Shown: positions 24,933 to 34,162, counted from the first letter of the stretch. The stretch is 44,417 nucleotides of DNA from Desulfatiglans sp. (GCA_012513605.1 JAAZBV010000033.1:1-44417), one strand, 5' to 3'. The notes: generated by a model from the sequence alone, not told the origin. A program made the numbers and translations.

Positions 24933-24957
24933 ATAAAAAGACCAATGGTCTTTTTAT
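24933..24957. promoter_or_regulatory. Dyad upstream of the cytochrome operon (candidate operator)
   Basis: ATAAAAAGACC-AAT-GGTCTTTTTAT is a perfect 11-bp inverted repeat with a 3-bp centre. On the minus strand TATAAT (24935-24930) abuts it, so the dyad lies in the -10/-35 interval of a possible operon promoter about 60 bp before the ATG at 24871. No gene reads into it, which argues against a simple terminator. Confidence 0.5.
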
Positions 24958-25268
24958 CATTTTTATCTCCCCAGGAATTATGTAACAGATTATATTCCTG
25001 GGTTCAAGGGTTGTTTTAAGAAGCCGATTGCCCAGCTTATGTAAATCTTTTATCCTTTTTAAAAGCCTTCAACCCCCTGTCTTGTCCGGTATATTATAAA
25101 ATTCTCTCCCCTAAGATGGTAACTTATCAAGGGATTTACCCTGTTAAAATAAAAAATCACTGTTATGATAATTTTTCTTGATCTACAATCTCATTTTTCT
25201 TATAGTGCCCCCCTTAAAAATTTAAGTTCTTATAAAAAACTTAAATATCAATGCAATTACCCGTAAAG

Positions 25269-25297
25269 TTACAACATGGATAGTTGCAGGATATAAT
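25269..25297 (+). promoter_or_regulatory. Likely promoter of the PLP decarboxylase gene
   Basis: TTACAA (25269-25274), 17 bp, TATAAT (25292-25297). The -10 is perfect and the -35 partial. The predicted leader is about 20 bp and contains GGAG at 25314-25317, eight bases before the GTG start. Confidence 0.55.
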
Positions 25298-25325
25298 GTA
25301 AACATATGGAATTGGAGTAAATATT

Positions 25326-26489
25326 GTGCCTATACAACTTGAAGAATACATAGAACCTGAAATATTTGAAAAGATCCGGGCCTTTTCAGCAAATAAGGAG
25401 ACCCCTTTTCTGGTTATTGATACCTCTACTGTTATGCGCAAACTGGAAGAGCTGGAGAAACTCTTTTCCTATGCAAAGATCTATTATGCTGTTAAGGCAA
25501 ATCCTTCAATTGAGATCCTTACCCTTCTGCGTGACAGGAATATCAACTTTGATATAGCCTCCATCTATGAGCTTGACCGTGTGCTATCCCTTGGTATAAG
25601 TCCCGACAGAATCTGTTTCGGCAACACCATTAAAAAGAGCAAAGATGTCAGATATTTTTACGAAAAAGGTGTCAGGATGTATGCTACAGATTCCGAAGCG
25701 GATATCAGAAGCATTGCCAAGGCTGCACCCGGTTCTAAAATCTATACCCGAATTTTGACTGAAGGCACATTTACCGCAGACTGGCCCCTGTCCAAAAAAT
25801 TCGGTTGTCAGGCAGACATGGCGATGGACCTGATTATAATGGCAAAAAATCTGGGGCTGGTTCCATGCGGGGTCTCTTTTCATGTGGGCTCCCAGCAGCG
25901 GGATATCGGCGCATGGGATGCCGCCATTGGAAAGGTAAAGGTTATATTTGAAAGACTCATGGATGAAGATGGGATTGATCTTAAAATGATCAACCTTGGA
26001 GGCGGATTCCCTGCAAATTATCTTACAAAAACAAATGAGCTTGAACTTTATTCACAGGAAATTACACGTTTTCTTACAGAGAGTTTTGGTGAAAACCTGC
26101 CTGAAATCATACTGGAACCGGGCAGATCACTGGTAGGCAATGCAGGGGTTCTGGTCAGTGAGGTTGTATTGATTTCAAGAAAATCAAGGACAGCGCTTAA
26201 CCGCTGGGTCTATACAGATGCGGGAAAATTTACAGGCCTGATAGAAACAATGGATGAAGCTATCAAATACCCCATATACTCCGGAAAAACAGGAGAACTG
26301 GAAGAGGTGATACTTGCAGGGCCCACCTGTGACAGTATGGATATATTATATGAAGACTATAAATATCCCCTGCCATTAAACCTGGCAATCAGTGACAGAC
26401 TCTACTGGCTATCCACAGGGGCATATACCAGCACCTACAGCTCTGTTGAATTTAATGGATTTCCACCTTTGAAAACATATTTTATATAA
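25326..26489 (+). CDS. Type III-fold PLP decarboxylase (ornithine/lysine decarboxylase-like)
   Basis: 387 residues from GTG at 25326. YYAVKANP (Lys57) forms the Schiff base with pyridoxal phosphate. FHVGSQQRD, MINLGGGFPANY, EPGRSLVGNAG and GPTCDSMD (with the catalytic Cys of the partner subunit) match the alanine-racemase-fold ornithine/diaminopimelate decarboxylase family. The length and the TCDSMD motif point to the ornithine/lysine branch rather than to LysA. It would make putrescine or cadaverine for polyamine synthesis. It is monocistronic with its own promoter and terminator. Confidence 0.87.
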   Translation: MPIQLEEYIEPEIFEKIRAFSANKETPFLVIDTSTVMRKLEELEKLFSYAKIYYAVKANPSIEILTLLRDRNINFDIASIYELDRVLSLGISPDRICFGNTIKKSKDVRYFYEKGVRMYATDSEADIRSIAKAAPGSKIYTRILTEGTFTADWPLSKKFGCQADMAMDLIIMAKNLGLVPCGVSFHVGSQQRDIGAWDAAIGKVKVIFERLMDEDGIDLKMINLGGGFPANYLTKTNELELYSQEITRFLTESFGENLPEIILEPGRSLVGNAGVLVSEVVLISRKSRTALNRWVYTDAGKFTGLIETMDEAIKYPIYSGKTGELEEVILAGPTCDSMDILYEDYKYPLPLNLAISDRLYWLSTGAYTSTYSSVEFNGFPPLKTYFI

Positions 26490-26517
26490 CCATAGAGTTT
26501 TCCATAAGCTTATCCGG

Positions 26518-26553
26518 CACCCTGGCAAGGCGACTTGTCAGGGTGTTTTATTT
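26518..26553 (+). terminator. Rho-independent terminator of the decarboxylase gene
   Basis: CACCCTGGCAAG and CTTGTCAGGGTG form a 12-bp stem with one G-U pair and a GCGA tetraloop, followed by TTTTATTTT. It lies 28 bp after the decarboxylase stop and 17 bp before the stop of the convergent prenyl synthase gene. The opposite strand lacks a T-tract at the right side, so it acts on the plus strand. Confidence 0.85.
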
Positions 26554-26569
26554 TAAGAAAGGCCAGTGG

Positions 26570-27547
26570 CTAGTAGAGTCGGTCCAGCAGGTATTCATTT
26601 AAAGAAAGCAGGTTATTCCTGTTTTCTGAGGCAGGTAACCCCTTCAGATGTTTTGCTGCATCTTCTATGTATGCCTTTGCCTTGGCCTTTGTCTTTTCCA
26701 TGCCCCCGCTGTTTCTTACAATATTGACAAGATCCCGGTAATCCTCCTCTTTTTCGCTGCCCTGTAAAAGAAGGGCCTCAAATCTCTTCACATCATCTGC
26801 TGTCATGTCAGGGATGGTGTAAATGAGGGGCAGTGTGACCTTACCCTCTTTAAAATCCTTTCCTGCCGGTTTTCCAAGCTCGCCATTTGATGACGAGTAA
26901 TCAAGCAGGTCATCTATCATCTGGAAGGCGATCCCCATACTGAGCCCGAAATTTTTAAGTGCTTTAGCTGTTTTCTCATCTCTCTCTGCTGCAACAGCGC
27001 CTGCCTCACAGCAGACAGAAATAAGCTCCGCTGTCTTTAATGTGATGATATCAAAATACTCCTCCCCTGTTAAACCCCACCTTCTGGTACAGATAAGCTC
27101 CTTTACCTGCCCTTCAGTCATGCGTACTGCTGCGTTATTAACGATAGAGAGGATATTGAGGCTTCCTGATTCCATGGCAGCATTGAATGCCATTGAAAAC
27201 ATGTAATCACCTGTAAGTACAGCGGCTGGATTCCCCCAGAGATTGCCGGCAGATGGCTTTTTGCGTCGCATATCCGCATTATCAATAACATCATCATGGA
27301 GCAGGGATGCGCAGTGGACAAATTCAAACATGGTGGAAAGGCGGTAGATGTTATCCTTTTTATAACCGCACATGAGCGCACTCAGGACAAAGAGAAGCGG
27401 ACGAAGCCTCTTGCCCTCGCCTAACAGAGAGTGGCTGCATATATCATTAATAAGTGGCACGCCTGAACTGAAACCCTTAATAAGCTCTTTTTCTATCCTG
27501 CTATAGTGGTCATTAAACCTGTCCAGGTATTGTTTATTTACTCCCAA
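26570..27547 (-). CDS. Polyprenyl diphosphate synthase (trans-isoprenyl, IspB-like)
   Basis: 325 residues from a TTG start with AGGAG eight bases upstream. The first aspartate-rich motif is LLHDDVIDNADMRR (D85, D86, D89). The second is FQMIDDLLDYSS (D212, D213, D216). GEGKRLRPLL and KDFKEGKVTLPL are also family signatures. It condenses isopentenyl diphosphate into a long-chain polyprenyl diphosphate, most likely for the menaquinone side chain, given the quinone-dependent complex encoded upstream. Chain length cannot be read from sequence with confidence. Confidence 0.9.
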   Translation of the reverse strand: MGVNKQYLDRFNDHYSRIEKELIKGFSSGVPLINDICSHSLLGEGKRLRPLLFVLSALMCGYKKDNIYRLSTMFEFVHCASLLHDDVIDNADMRRKKPSAGNLWGNPAAVLTGDYMFSMAFNAAMESGSLNILSIVNNAAVRMTEGQVKELICTRRWGLTGEEYFDIITLKTAELISVCCEAGAVAAERDEKTAKALKNFGLSMGIAFQMIDDLLDYSSSNGELGKPAGKDFKEGKVTLPLIYTIPDMTADDVKRFEALLLQGSEKEEDYRDLVNIVRNSGGMEKTKAKAKAYIEDAAKHLKGLPASENRNNLLSLNEYLLDRLY

Positions 27548-27594
27548 ATAAAATTCTCCTGCATAATCAACTTATTATTCAATTAATCCAAATA

Positions 27595-28929
27595 TCAGAC
27601 AATCTCCCCCACCAGGTCATAGGGATTAGCCTCAGTTACAAGCACATTCTGTATCTCACCGATCATCCCTTCCCCGCTGTTAATAAGCACCTGGGTATCA
27701 ACATCAGGCGCCATCCTGATGCTCCTCCCGCTCAAGAGGAGATCTGTCTCCTTTGAAAACCCCTCCACAAGGACAGGGATGGTCTTGTTTATCATCCCCC
27801 TGTTTTTTTTAAGGGATATGCGCGCCTGAAGCCTCATTATGGAATCCCTTCTTTTCTTTGATACCTTTTTATCGGGTATACCCTTCAGCCTTGCCGCATG
27901 GGTGCCCGGTTCAGGACTGTATATGAATGTGCCGAGGTGATCAAATTCCACCTTTTTTACAAAATCATAAAGCTCCTGATACGCCTCATCGGTTTCGCCC
28001 GGAAACCCGACCATCATGGTTGTCCTGAGGCTGAACCCCCTTTTATATGAGCGGACACGTTCTATCAATTCATAAGGGGTCTCCCCTTTTATCTCCCTCG
28101 CCATTGTCTTCAGTATCCTTTTGTTTACATGCTGAAGAGGTATATCGAGATATGGGGCTATCTTCTCTTCCCTGTCCATAAGCCCAAGAAATAAATCCCT
28201 TATCTCGTTCGGGTGTGAATAGAGCACCCTTATCCACTCTATCCCCTGGATGGGAATGAGCTCTTCAAGCAGCCTTTCTATGCCACAATCCATACCAAGG
28301 TCAGAGCCATAAACAGTGGTGTCCTGGGCAATAAGATTAATCTCCTTTACCCCCCGGTCTCTCATCGCCTTTGCTTCCAGCACAATAGACTCAACAGGCC
28401 TGCTTCTTAAGGGGCCCCTTATGGCAGGGATAGCACAGTATGTACACCTGTGAAAACAGCCCTCCGCTATCTTTATATATGCAGAATAAAAAGGGGTGGT
28501 CTGCACCCTGGGTAATTCATGGTCTGCAATAAACTCCGGTCTGCCTATGTAAAAAGGGGCATTTGAACCGGTTGACTCCACAAGTTCTGTCACCCTGTTC
28601 AATTCACCAGTGCCTATCCATCCGTCAACCTCCGGCATCTCCCTCTTGAGTTTATATCCGTATCTCTGGACAAAGCAGCCGGTCACTATTACCTTTTCAA
28701 GCCCTCCCCTCTTTTTAAAACCAATCATCTCCAGTATAACGCTGATGGCCTCTTTTACTGCCGATTGCAGAAACCCGCATGTATTAATGATTCCTATATC
28801 AGCATCATCTATGTCTTCTGCGATAGGGTACCCCTGGGAGGATAAAATCCCCAGGATATTTTCACTGTCAACGAGGTTTTTTGCGCAGCCTAAGCTTAAC
28901 AGGAATATCTTTTTTTTGGTGTCAGCCAT
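27595..28929 (-). CDS. rimO: Ribosomal protein S12 methylthiotransferase RimO
   Basis: 444 residues. The N-terminal UPF0004 domain has Cys15, Cys51 and Cys85 for the auxiliary 4Fe-4S cluster. The radical SAM domain has EGCFHRCTYCAIPAIRGPLR (Cys158, Cys162, Cys165), and a TRAM domain ends the protein (KTIPVLVEGFSKE...). LSLGCAKNLVDSE and the IRGPLRSR region are specific to RimO, as opposed to MiaB. It methylthiolates Asp88-equivalent of ribosomal protein S12. It begins 18 bp after the kinase gene stop. Confidence 0.94.
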   Translation of the reverse strand: MADTKKKIFLLSLGCAKNLVDSENILGILSSQGYPIAEDIDDADIGIINTCGFLQSAVKEAISVILEMIGFKKRGGLEKVIVTGCFVQRYGYKLKREMPEVDGWIGTGELNRVTELVESTGSNAPFYIGRPEFIADHELPRVQTTPFYSAYIKIAEGCFHRCTYCAIPAIRGPLRSRPVESIVLEAKAMRDRGVKEINLIAQDTTVYGSDLGMDCGIERLLEELIPIQGIEWIRVLYSHPNEIRDLFLGLMDREEKIAPYLDIPLQHVNKRILKTMAREIKGETPYELIERVRSYKRGFSLRTTMMVGFPGETDEAYQELYDFVKKVEFDHLGTFIYSPEPGTHAARLKGIPDKKVSKKRRDSIMRLQARISLKKNRGMINKTIPVLVEGFSKETDLLLSGRSIRMAPDVDTQVLINSGEGMIGEIQNVLVTEANPYDLVGEIV

Positions 28930-28947
28930 AACAGTGATAAGAATTTG

Positions 28948-30342
28948 TTATTTATATTTATCAAGGCTTACTGTTAATCTTTTAAGAAGTGTCATGCTGA
29001 ATCTCTTGAGAAAGAGGAGCTGCAAGTCCTTTGAAGATTTATCAAGGAGCATGGAGCTTATCTTTAGGAGTATACAGTCGGTTTCTGCGGTTACAGTCGC
29101 AACCCGTGAATCACCGCTCAGGTATGCCATTTCACCGAAGCATTCACCTCTCTGTATGGTTGCTATCGTAGCATTGTTCTTTTTTACCGTCGCCCTGCCG
29201 CTTAAAATCACAAAGAAGGAATCATCTATTTCACCCTCATTCATTATTACATTTCCTGCAGACACCTTGATGATGCTTGCGGTATCGAGTATCCGATGCA
29301 CCTGATCCCTGGTAAAACTGCTGAAAAACTGGATATTGTGTACATAATCTATTACATCATCCACCTTTTCTTTTTTGGTGACAACATCTTTGAGCCCCCT
29401 TAGGGCAATCCTTAAGTCATAGGCAAGGTCCATACAGGTCTGGTAGCGCCTGTTTTTCTCCTTGGCAAGGGCCTTACGCACAATATCATCCATTACCTTT
29501 GGAATCTCCGGACGCAGCTCCTTTACGGGCACAGGGCTCTCGTTGGTGATCTTGTACATGATCGCAAAATGGTTATCGCCGGTAAAGGCCTTTTCACATG
29601 TAAGAAGCTCATACAGCACGCAGCCAACCGAAAACACATCGCTGATGCTGTCAACCTCCTCTTCCCTGATCTGTTCCGGCGATATATAGCTTGGTGAACC
29701 GATGATCTCATTTGAGATAGTATGATCCGCCTTGATCTTCGCAATGCCGAAATCTGTAATCTTTACATCACCCGATTCATTTATCATTATGTTTGAGGGC
29801 TTTATATCCCTGTGGACAATCCCGTTCTGGTGGGCGTAATCAAGCGCCTTGCAAACTGTCACTATAATCTCAGTCACCTTTGTCAGCGGCAGCATACCAT
29901 CTTTCAGGCAGTATCTTGACAGGGTGTGCCCGTTAACATACTCCATTGTGATATAGCAGAAATCTTTGTACATGCCTGCGTCATAGATGGCAACTATATT
30001 GGGGTGCAATAACTTGCCTGCAGACTGGGCCTCCCTGAAAAAGCTCTCCCGGTATTTTTCTGCAATCTCGCTGCTGGCCTCAGAATGGGGACGAGATATC
30101 TTGATGCTGACATCTCTTTTAATATAGGGGTCCCTTGCCCGGTAAACAATACCCATGTTCCCCTGGCCAAGTTTTTCTGTGATCTCATACCTGTCAACCA
30201 TCTTGATATCATCAAGATCCCTTATAAAACTCTGATCAACAGGGCTTTTAACCCTCTCCTTTCCGAGAAGTTTTACGCTGAGCCACCTGGTTAAACCCAT
30301 CTTTTCAGGTTCAGATGTATTTTCGCTCTCTTTTTCAGCCAA
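28948..30342 (-). CDS. Ser/Thr protein kinase with C-terminal cyclic-nucleotide-binding domain
   Basis: 464 residues from a TTG start with a weak ribosome-binding site. The Hanks-type kinase domain spans ~52-310: LGQGNMGIVYRA loop, Lys81 in VSIKIS, VHRDIKPSN (D179) and DFG (197-199). A cNMP-binding domain follows at ~335-450 (NVIMNEGEIDDSFFVILSGR, then RGECFGEMAYLSGDSRVATV), containing the phosphate-binding cassette-like GEMAYLSGDSRVATV. There is no membrane segment, so it is cytoplasmic. The pairing suggests kinase activity gated by cAMP, cGMP or a related ligand, as in cyclic-nucleotide-dependent kinases. Targets unknown. Confidence 0.9.
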   Translation of the reverse strand: MAEKESENTSEPEKMGLTRWLSVKLLGKERVKSPVDQSFIRDLDDIKMVDRYEITEKLGQGNMGIVYRARDPYIKRDVSIKISRPHSEASSEIAEKYRESFFREAQSAGKLLHPNIVAIYDAGMYKDFCYITMEYVNGHTLSRYCLKDGMLPLTKVTEIIVTVCKALDYAHQNGIVHRDIKPSNIMINESGDVKITDFGIAKIKADHTISNEIIGSPSYISPEQIREEEVDSISDVFSVGCVLYELLTCEKAFTGDNHFAIMYKITNESPVPVKELRPEIPKVMDDIVRKALAKEKNRRYQTCMDLAYDLRIALRGLKDVVTKKEKVDDVIDYVHNIQFFSSFTRDQVHRILDTASIIKVSAGNVIMNEGEIDDSFFVILSGRATVKKNNATIATIQRGECFGEMAYLSGDSRVATVTAETDCILLKISSMLLDKSSKDLQLLFLKRFSMTLLKRLTVSLDKYK

Positions 30343-30413
30343 ATTGATTTTTCAACCCCTTATATTAGTATTGAATCTCAATAACATAGAAAAAATAAAA
30401 AGTATATTAACAT

Positions 30414-31763
30414 TTAGATGGCTTTTTTATTCCTTAATTCCCTAAGTTTCTCTGTCAGGATCTCTTCTGTATTCATCTCAGGGCTTTCTATTATAAGATC
30501 AAGAAGCATCTCAAGCGCCTCCCCCACCTTTTGGCACTGACCTATGCTGAGGATTGCCATGACCTTTTTACCATCCAGGGCCAGGTCGGAAATATTTGTT
30601 ACTGTATTATGCGTCATCATATCAACCCGCTCTTCAAGATGGTTAATAAGCGCCAGTTTGTCATCATTCTTACCATGTGCAATTATATCTGCCCTTCTTA
30701 AGGCTATAAGATCACTGATATCTTCCCTGCCTGCCCGCCTGATAAGGCGACGAATGGCTGAATCTGTCCATGACAGATTGTAATTAACCATATGATTAAG
30801 AACAAGCCCTGTGACACTCCTGATCTCATCCCTGCTGAACCTTAACCTCTCCATAATCTCTTCGGCCATCTTTGCGCTAACTGCCTCATGATTATAAAAA
30901 TGGATTTTACCCTCCACCTCCGCCCTTACACGGGGCTTGCCTATGTCATGTAACAGTGCGGCAAGCCTTAATATCTTGTCAGGGGGGGTGTTATCCACTG
31001 TGTCAAGGATATGTTCAAACACTGTAAACCTGTGGCAGAGGTTCTGCCCCATGCCATAACCTTCAAGGAGTTCAGGGATAATAAATTCAAGGAGACCAAA
31101 TTTCTGAAGCATTTCGAGCAGGCCTGATGGCCGCGCGCACATCAGAATTTTTATCAGCTCATCCCTGATCCTCTCATTTGATACCTGTGTAATTAAAGGG
31201 GCAAGCGCAGGTATAGCATTAAAGGTATTTTTATCGATCTCAAAACCCAGCTCACCGGCTATCCTTACTGCCCTAAGCATCCTCAGGGGGTCTTCCTTAA
31301 ACCTCTCAGCCGGGTCTATTACCGCCCTGATCCTTTTTGCCTTTATGTCTGATGCACCATAAAAGGGGTCAAGTACAATGGATTTTAGGGCATCATAGGC
31401 CATTGCGTTTATGGTAAAATCCCTATGGGCCAGATCACTCAAAATATCCGCCTTTTTACCCTTAATACCCCTCATGGAGGTCACCTCATACTCTGTGGTT
31501 GAATCAACCAGGGTGACTGTCTCATGCTTTAATGCGAAATGGGTAATATCCCTGAAGAGAGATTTAATCTCATCAGGCACTGCATCAGTGGCTATATCCC
31601 AGTCAATGGCCGTGCGCCCGATAAACTGATCCCTTATGGCCCCACCCACGACAAAAGAGCTGAAACCCATTTTATCCAGCCTTTCCAGTACAAAACCCAC
31701 AAAACCGGGGATTTCTATTTTGATTGGAAATTTATTTAGATTTTCATTTGGAGTATTGATCAT
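30414..31763 (-). CDS. cca: CCA tRNA nucleotidyltransferase with HD domain
   Basis: About 449 residues from ATG at 31763. An in-frame extension to 31835 runs into a palindromic repeat and is unlikely to be coding. The head domain holds VVGGAIRDQFIGR and TAIDWDIATDA (DxD metal site) and RDFTINAMAYD. The neck follows (FKEDPLRMLRAVRIAGELGF), then an HD phosphohydrolase domain (LRLAALLHDIGKPRV). This class II enzyme adds or repairs the tRNA 3' CCA end; a poly(A)-polymerase-type relative is the alternative. Family assignment is firm. Confidence 0.88.
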   Translation of the reverse strand: MINTPNENLNKFPIKIEIPGFVGFVLERLDKMGFSSFVVGGAIRDQFIGRTAIDWDIATDAVPDEIKSLFRDITHFALKHETVTLVDSTTEYEVTSMRGIKGKKADILSDLAHRDFTINAMAYDALKSIVLDPFYGASDIKAKRIRAVIDPAERFKEDPLRMLRAVRIAGELGFEIDKNTFNAIPALAPLITQVSNERIRDELIKILMCARPSGLLEMLQKFGLLEFIIPELLEGYGMGQNLCHRFTVFEHILDTVDNTPPDKILRLAALLHDIGKPRVRAEVEGKIHFYNHEAVSAKMAEEIMERLRFSRDEIRSVTGLVLNHMVNYNLSWTDSAIRRLIRRAGREDISDLIALRRADIIAHGKNDDKLALINHLEERVDMMTHNTVTNISDLALDGKKVMAILSIGQCQKVGEALEMLLDLIIESPEMNTEEILTEKLRELRNKKAI

Positions 31764-31810
31764 TAAAAACGGCCTTATTATACATTGGTGTAAAAACAAT
31801 ATCTTTTTTT

Positions 31811-31880
31811 TAACCACGGAGAGCACGGAGAACACGGAGTAAAAGCTTAAAAGATAAAATCTCCGTGACCTCCATGGTTA
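31811..31880. repeat. Palindromic CACGGAG repeat
   Basis: TAACCACGGAGAGCACGGAG at the left is nearly the reverse complement of CTCCGTGACCTCCATGGTTA at the right, with a further CACGGAG unit in between. It can fold into a long hairpin. REP-like repeats of this ACCACGGAG...CACGGAG type are scattered in many environmental genomes. It lies between the divergent cca and AI-2E-transporter genes. Confidence 0.75.
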
Positions 31881-32026
31881 GATAAAATGGCGCAGATCAT
31901 ATATCACTGAATTAACAAAATAAACTATTTAGATCCAATTAATTGTTGTAAATAATTTTAAATATAATAAATATATACCAATCACTGGTCATTCAGGGAA
32001 TAGATATTTACCATATTTATACTGTC

Positions 32027-33094
32027 ATGGAAATGGATCAAAGAACTGCCCCAAAATTATTTTATGTAATCCTCTTTATATTCCTGGGGTTATTCTCCTG
32101 GCTCTGCTGGGCATTTATCTCAGCTATCGTGCTTGGCCTTGTTATAGCAAGCGCATTCTACCCGCTCTACTCGTGGTTCAGGGGGCTATTTAAGGGCAGG
32201 GAGGTCTTCAAGGCCCTGGCTATGACGATCTTTGTTTTTCTGGTTTTGACTATCCCCATAAGCGGATTTGTAGGCAGCCTTTACACTGAGGCATTAGGGT
32301 TATACAGCAGGACAAGGGATTCTGTCTCTATCCAGAAGATGCAGGAGATACTTGAGAGTGATTCCATATGGGTAAAAAGGCTTCACAAGGTGAGCGAATA
32401 TGCCAACATCAAGCTGGATCCTCAGAGCATACAGGAGACAGCAGCGAGTATGGGTAAAGACCTTGGTCTTTTTCTTACCAGGCAGCTCAGTTCATTTGCC
32501 ACAAATATCATGGGTTTTATGCTTGATTTTATGCTCATGCTGCTCATCATATACTATCTTTTCAAGGATGGAGAAAGGCTGAATAATTATCTCCTTTCAC
32601 TCCTTCCATTTCCCCGCTCCCAGCAGGAATTGATACTTGCCAAATTCCATGAGATGGGCAGGGCAATAATATTCGGAAACGGGTTATCAGGCATTATACA
32701 GGGGATACTTGGCGGTTTTGCCTTTTATTTTTTCGGCCTTGGCTCTCCCTTTCTATGGGGAACTATAATGGGGTTCCTGGCCTTTTTGCCTGTAATTGGT
32801 GCCTCTGTTGTATTTATACCTGCAACACTGATACTGCTTATACAGGGCGAGATTGGGGCAGGCATAGGGTATTTGATATATAATGCCGCATACAGCATTG
32901 TTATAGAATACTTTATTAAGCCAAGGCTCATCGGTAAGGGTATGAAGATGAACACCATATTCGTATTCATAGGCATACTTGGGGGTTTAAAGCTCTGGGG
33001 CATCCTGGGCATAATATACGGCCCGTTTATTATAACTATTATTTTTACACTCTTTGAGATCTATAGACTCGAATACAGGACAATGAAGGTTTGA
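32027..33094 (+). CDS. AI-2E family transporter (PerM/YdiK-like permease)
   Basis: 355 residues with about eight membrane helices. The N-terminus FYVILFIFLGLFSWLCWAFI opens the domain. The C-terminal signature GLGSPFLWGTIMGFLAFLPV IGASVVF, ending with IFVFIGILGGLKLWGILGII and YGPFII, is typical of the UPF0118/AI-2E transporter family. Members export autoinducer-2 or act as sodium/proton antiporters. Which one this is cannot be told. It is followed after 48 bp by the FBPase gene on the same strand. Confidence 0.88.
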   Translation: MEMDQRTAPKLFYVILFIFLGLFSWLCWAFISAIVLGLVIASAFYPLYSWFRGLFKGREVFKALAMTIFVFLVLTIPISGFVGSLYTEALGLYSRTRDSVSIQKMQEILESDSIWVKRLHKVSEYANIKLDPQSIQETAASMGKDLGLFLTRQLSSFATNIMGFMLDFMLMLLIIYYLFKDGERLNNYLLSLLPFPRSQQELILAKFHEMGRAIIFGNGLSGIIQGILGGFAFYFFGLGSPFLWGTIMGFLAFLPVIGASVVFIPATLILLIQGEIGAGIGYLIYNAAYSIVIEYFIKPRLIGKGMKMNTIFVFIGILGGLKLWGILGIIYGPFIITIIFTLFEIYRLEYRTMKV

Positions 33095-33142
33095 AAATAT
33101 CTTTTCTTAATAATACAAATTAATTGATAAAAGGAGGGCATA

Positions 33143-34162
33143 ATGGCAATCGGAACCACAATAACCCAGCACATACTTAACCAGCAGAGGGAAAACCCTG
33201 AGGCAACAGGGGCCTTCACACATCTTATACATGAACTCATTGTAGCAGCAAAGGTAATATCAAAGGAGGTAAACAAGGCAGGGCTCGCTGACATACTGGG
33301 CGCAACCGGAGACACTAATATCCAGGATGAAAAGGTCCAGAAACTGGATGTATATGCAAACAGAATAATAATAGAGAGGATGCAGCATATAGGTCAGCTA
33401 TGCTGTATGGGATCTGAAGAGGTGGCTGACCTTATAGACATACCAGCAAGATATCCAAAGGGTAACTATATATTGCTCTTTGACCCACTTGACGGCTCAT
33501 CAAATATTGACGTGAATATAAGCATCGGCACCATCTTCGGTATATACCGAAAAAAGAGCGATGAGACCGATATAAATTTCCTGCTGAATGAGGTGCTTCA
33601 GCCCGGGTTTGAACAGGTTGCAGCAGGTTATTTCATATACGGCTCAAGCACAATAATGGTGTATACAACAGGAAAGGGGGTCCACGGATTTACCCTCTAT
33701 CCGAGTGTAGGTGAATTCCTTCTTTCACATGAAAACATCAGGATACCTGAACGGGGCAAGATCTACAGTGTAAATGAGAGCAATTACCCATACTGGGATG
33801 AAAACACAAAGGCCCTTATTGATTATTACAAGACAAAGGATAAAAATACAGGCCGATCATTCACATCAAGGTATGTGGGGAGCCTGGTTGCGGATTTCCA
33901 CAGAAACCTGCTAAAGGGCGGCATATTTCTCTACCCTGCGGATAATAAAGACCCTAAAAAACCCACAGGAAAGCTAAGACTAATGGTTGAGGCAAATCCC
34001 CTTGCCATGGTGGTGGAACAGGCAGGCGGTTATGCGAGCGATGGTAAAGGCCCCATACTTAACATACAACCCAAAGACCTTCATCAGAGGGTGCCCCTTT
34101 TCATAGGGAGTAAAGAGGATGTAAAGATGGCTGAAAGATTTCTTAAAGGGGAGAGGGAATAA
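33143..34162 (+). CDS. fbp: Fructose-1,6-bisphosphatase class 1
   Basis: 339 residues behind a strong AAGGAGGG ribosome-binding site. GSEEVADLI, LLFDPLDGSSNIDVNISIGT (metal-binding DPLDGSSN) and GKLRLMVEANPLAMVVEQAG (substrate-binding region) are diagnostic of class I FBPase. The length is normal. It hydrolyses fructose 1,6-bisphosphate in gluconeogenesis. The eukaryotic-type enzyme is inhibited by fructose 2,6-bisphosphate; a kinase/phosphatase homologue that could make or destroy this effector is encoded at 38084. Confidence 0.95.
   Translation: MAIGTTITQHILNQQRENPEATGAFTHLIHELIVAAKVISKEVNKAGLADILGATGDTNIQDEKVQKLDVYANRIIIERMQHIGQLCCMGSEEVADLIDIPARYPKGNYILLFDPLDGSSNIDVNISIGTIFGIYRKKSDETDINFLLNEVLQPGFEQVAAGYFIYGSSTIMVYTTGKGVHGFTLYPSVGEFLLSHENIRIPERGKIYSVNESNYPYWDENTKALIDYYKTKDKNTGRSFTSRYVGSLVADFHRNLLKGGIFLYPADNKDPKKPTGKLRLMVEANPLAMVVEQAGGYASDGKGPILNIQPKDLHQRVPLFIGSKEDVKMAERFLKGERE

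Larger units (their letters stand above)
24872..25325. other. 454-bp divergent intergenic region
   Basis: Separates the minus-strand cytochrome operon from the plus-strand decarboxylase. It holds a strong dyad at 24933-24957 next to a possible TATAAT for the operon, a 9-bp inverted repeat at 25220-25246 (ATTTAAGTT/AACTTAAAT, 9-bp loop) and a likely promoter for the decarboxylase at 25269-25297. No open frame in it looks coding. Confidence 0.6.

Noticed and set aside
24872-25325. Possible tRNA or small RNA gene in the 454-bp gap
   Set aside because: No cloverleaf, anticodon arm or TTCGA-type T-loop could be assembled. Only dyads and promoter-like elements were found. No tRNA or rRNA gene was recognised anywhere in the window.
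31764-31835. N-terminal extension of the CCA-adding enzyme
   Set aside because: It reads into the CACGGAG palindromic repeat. Homology begins well after ATG 31763.
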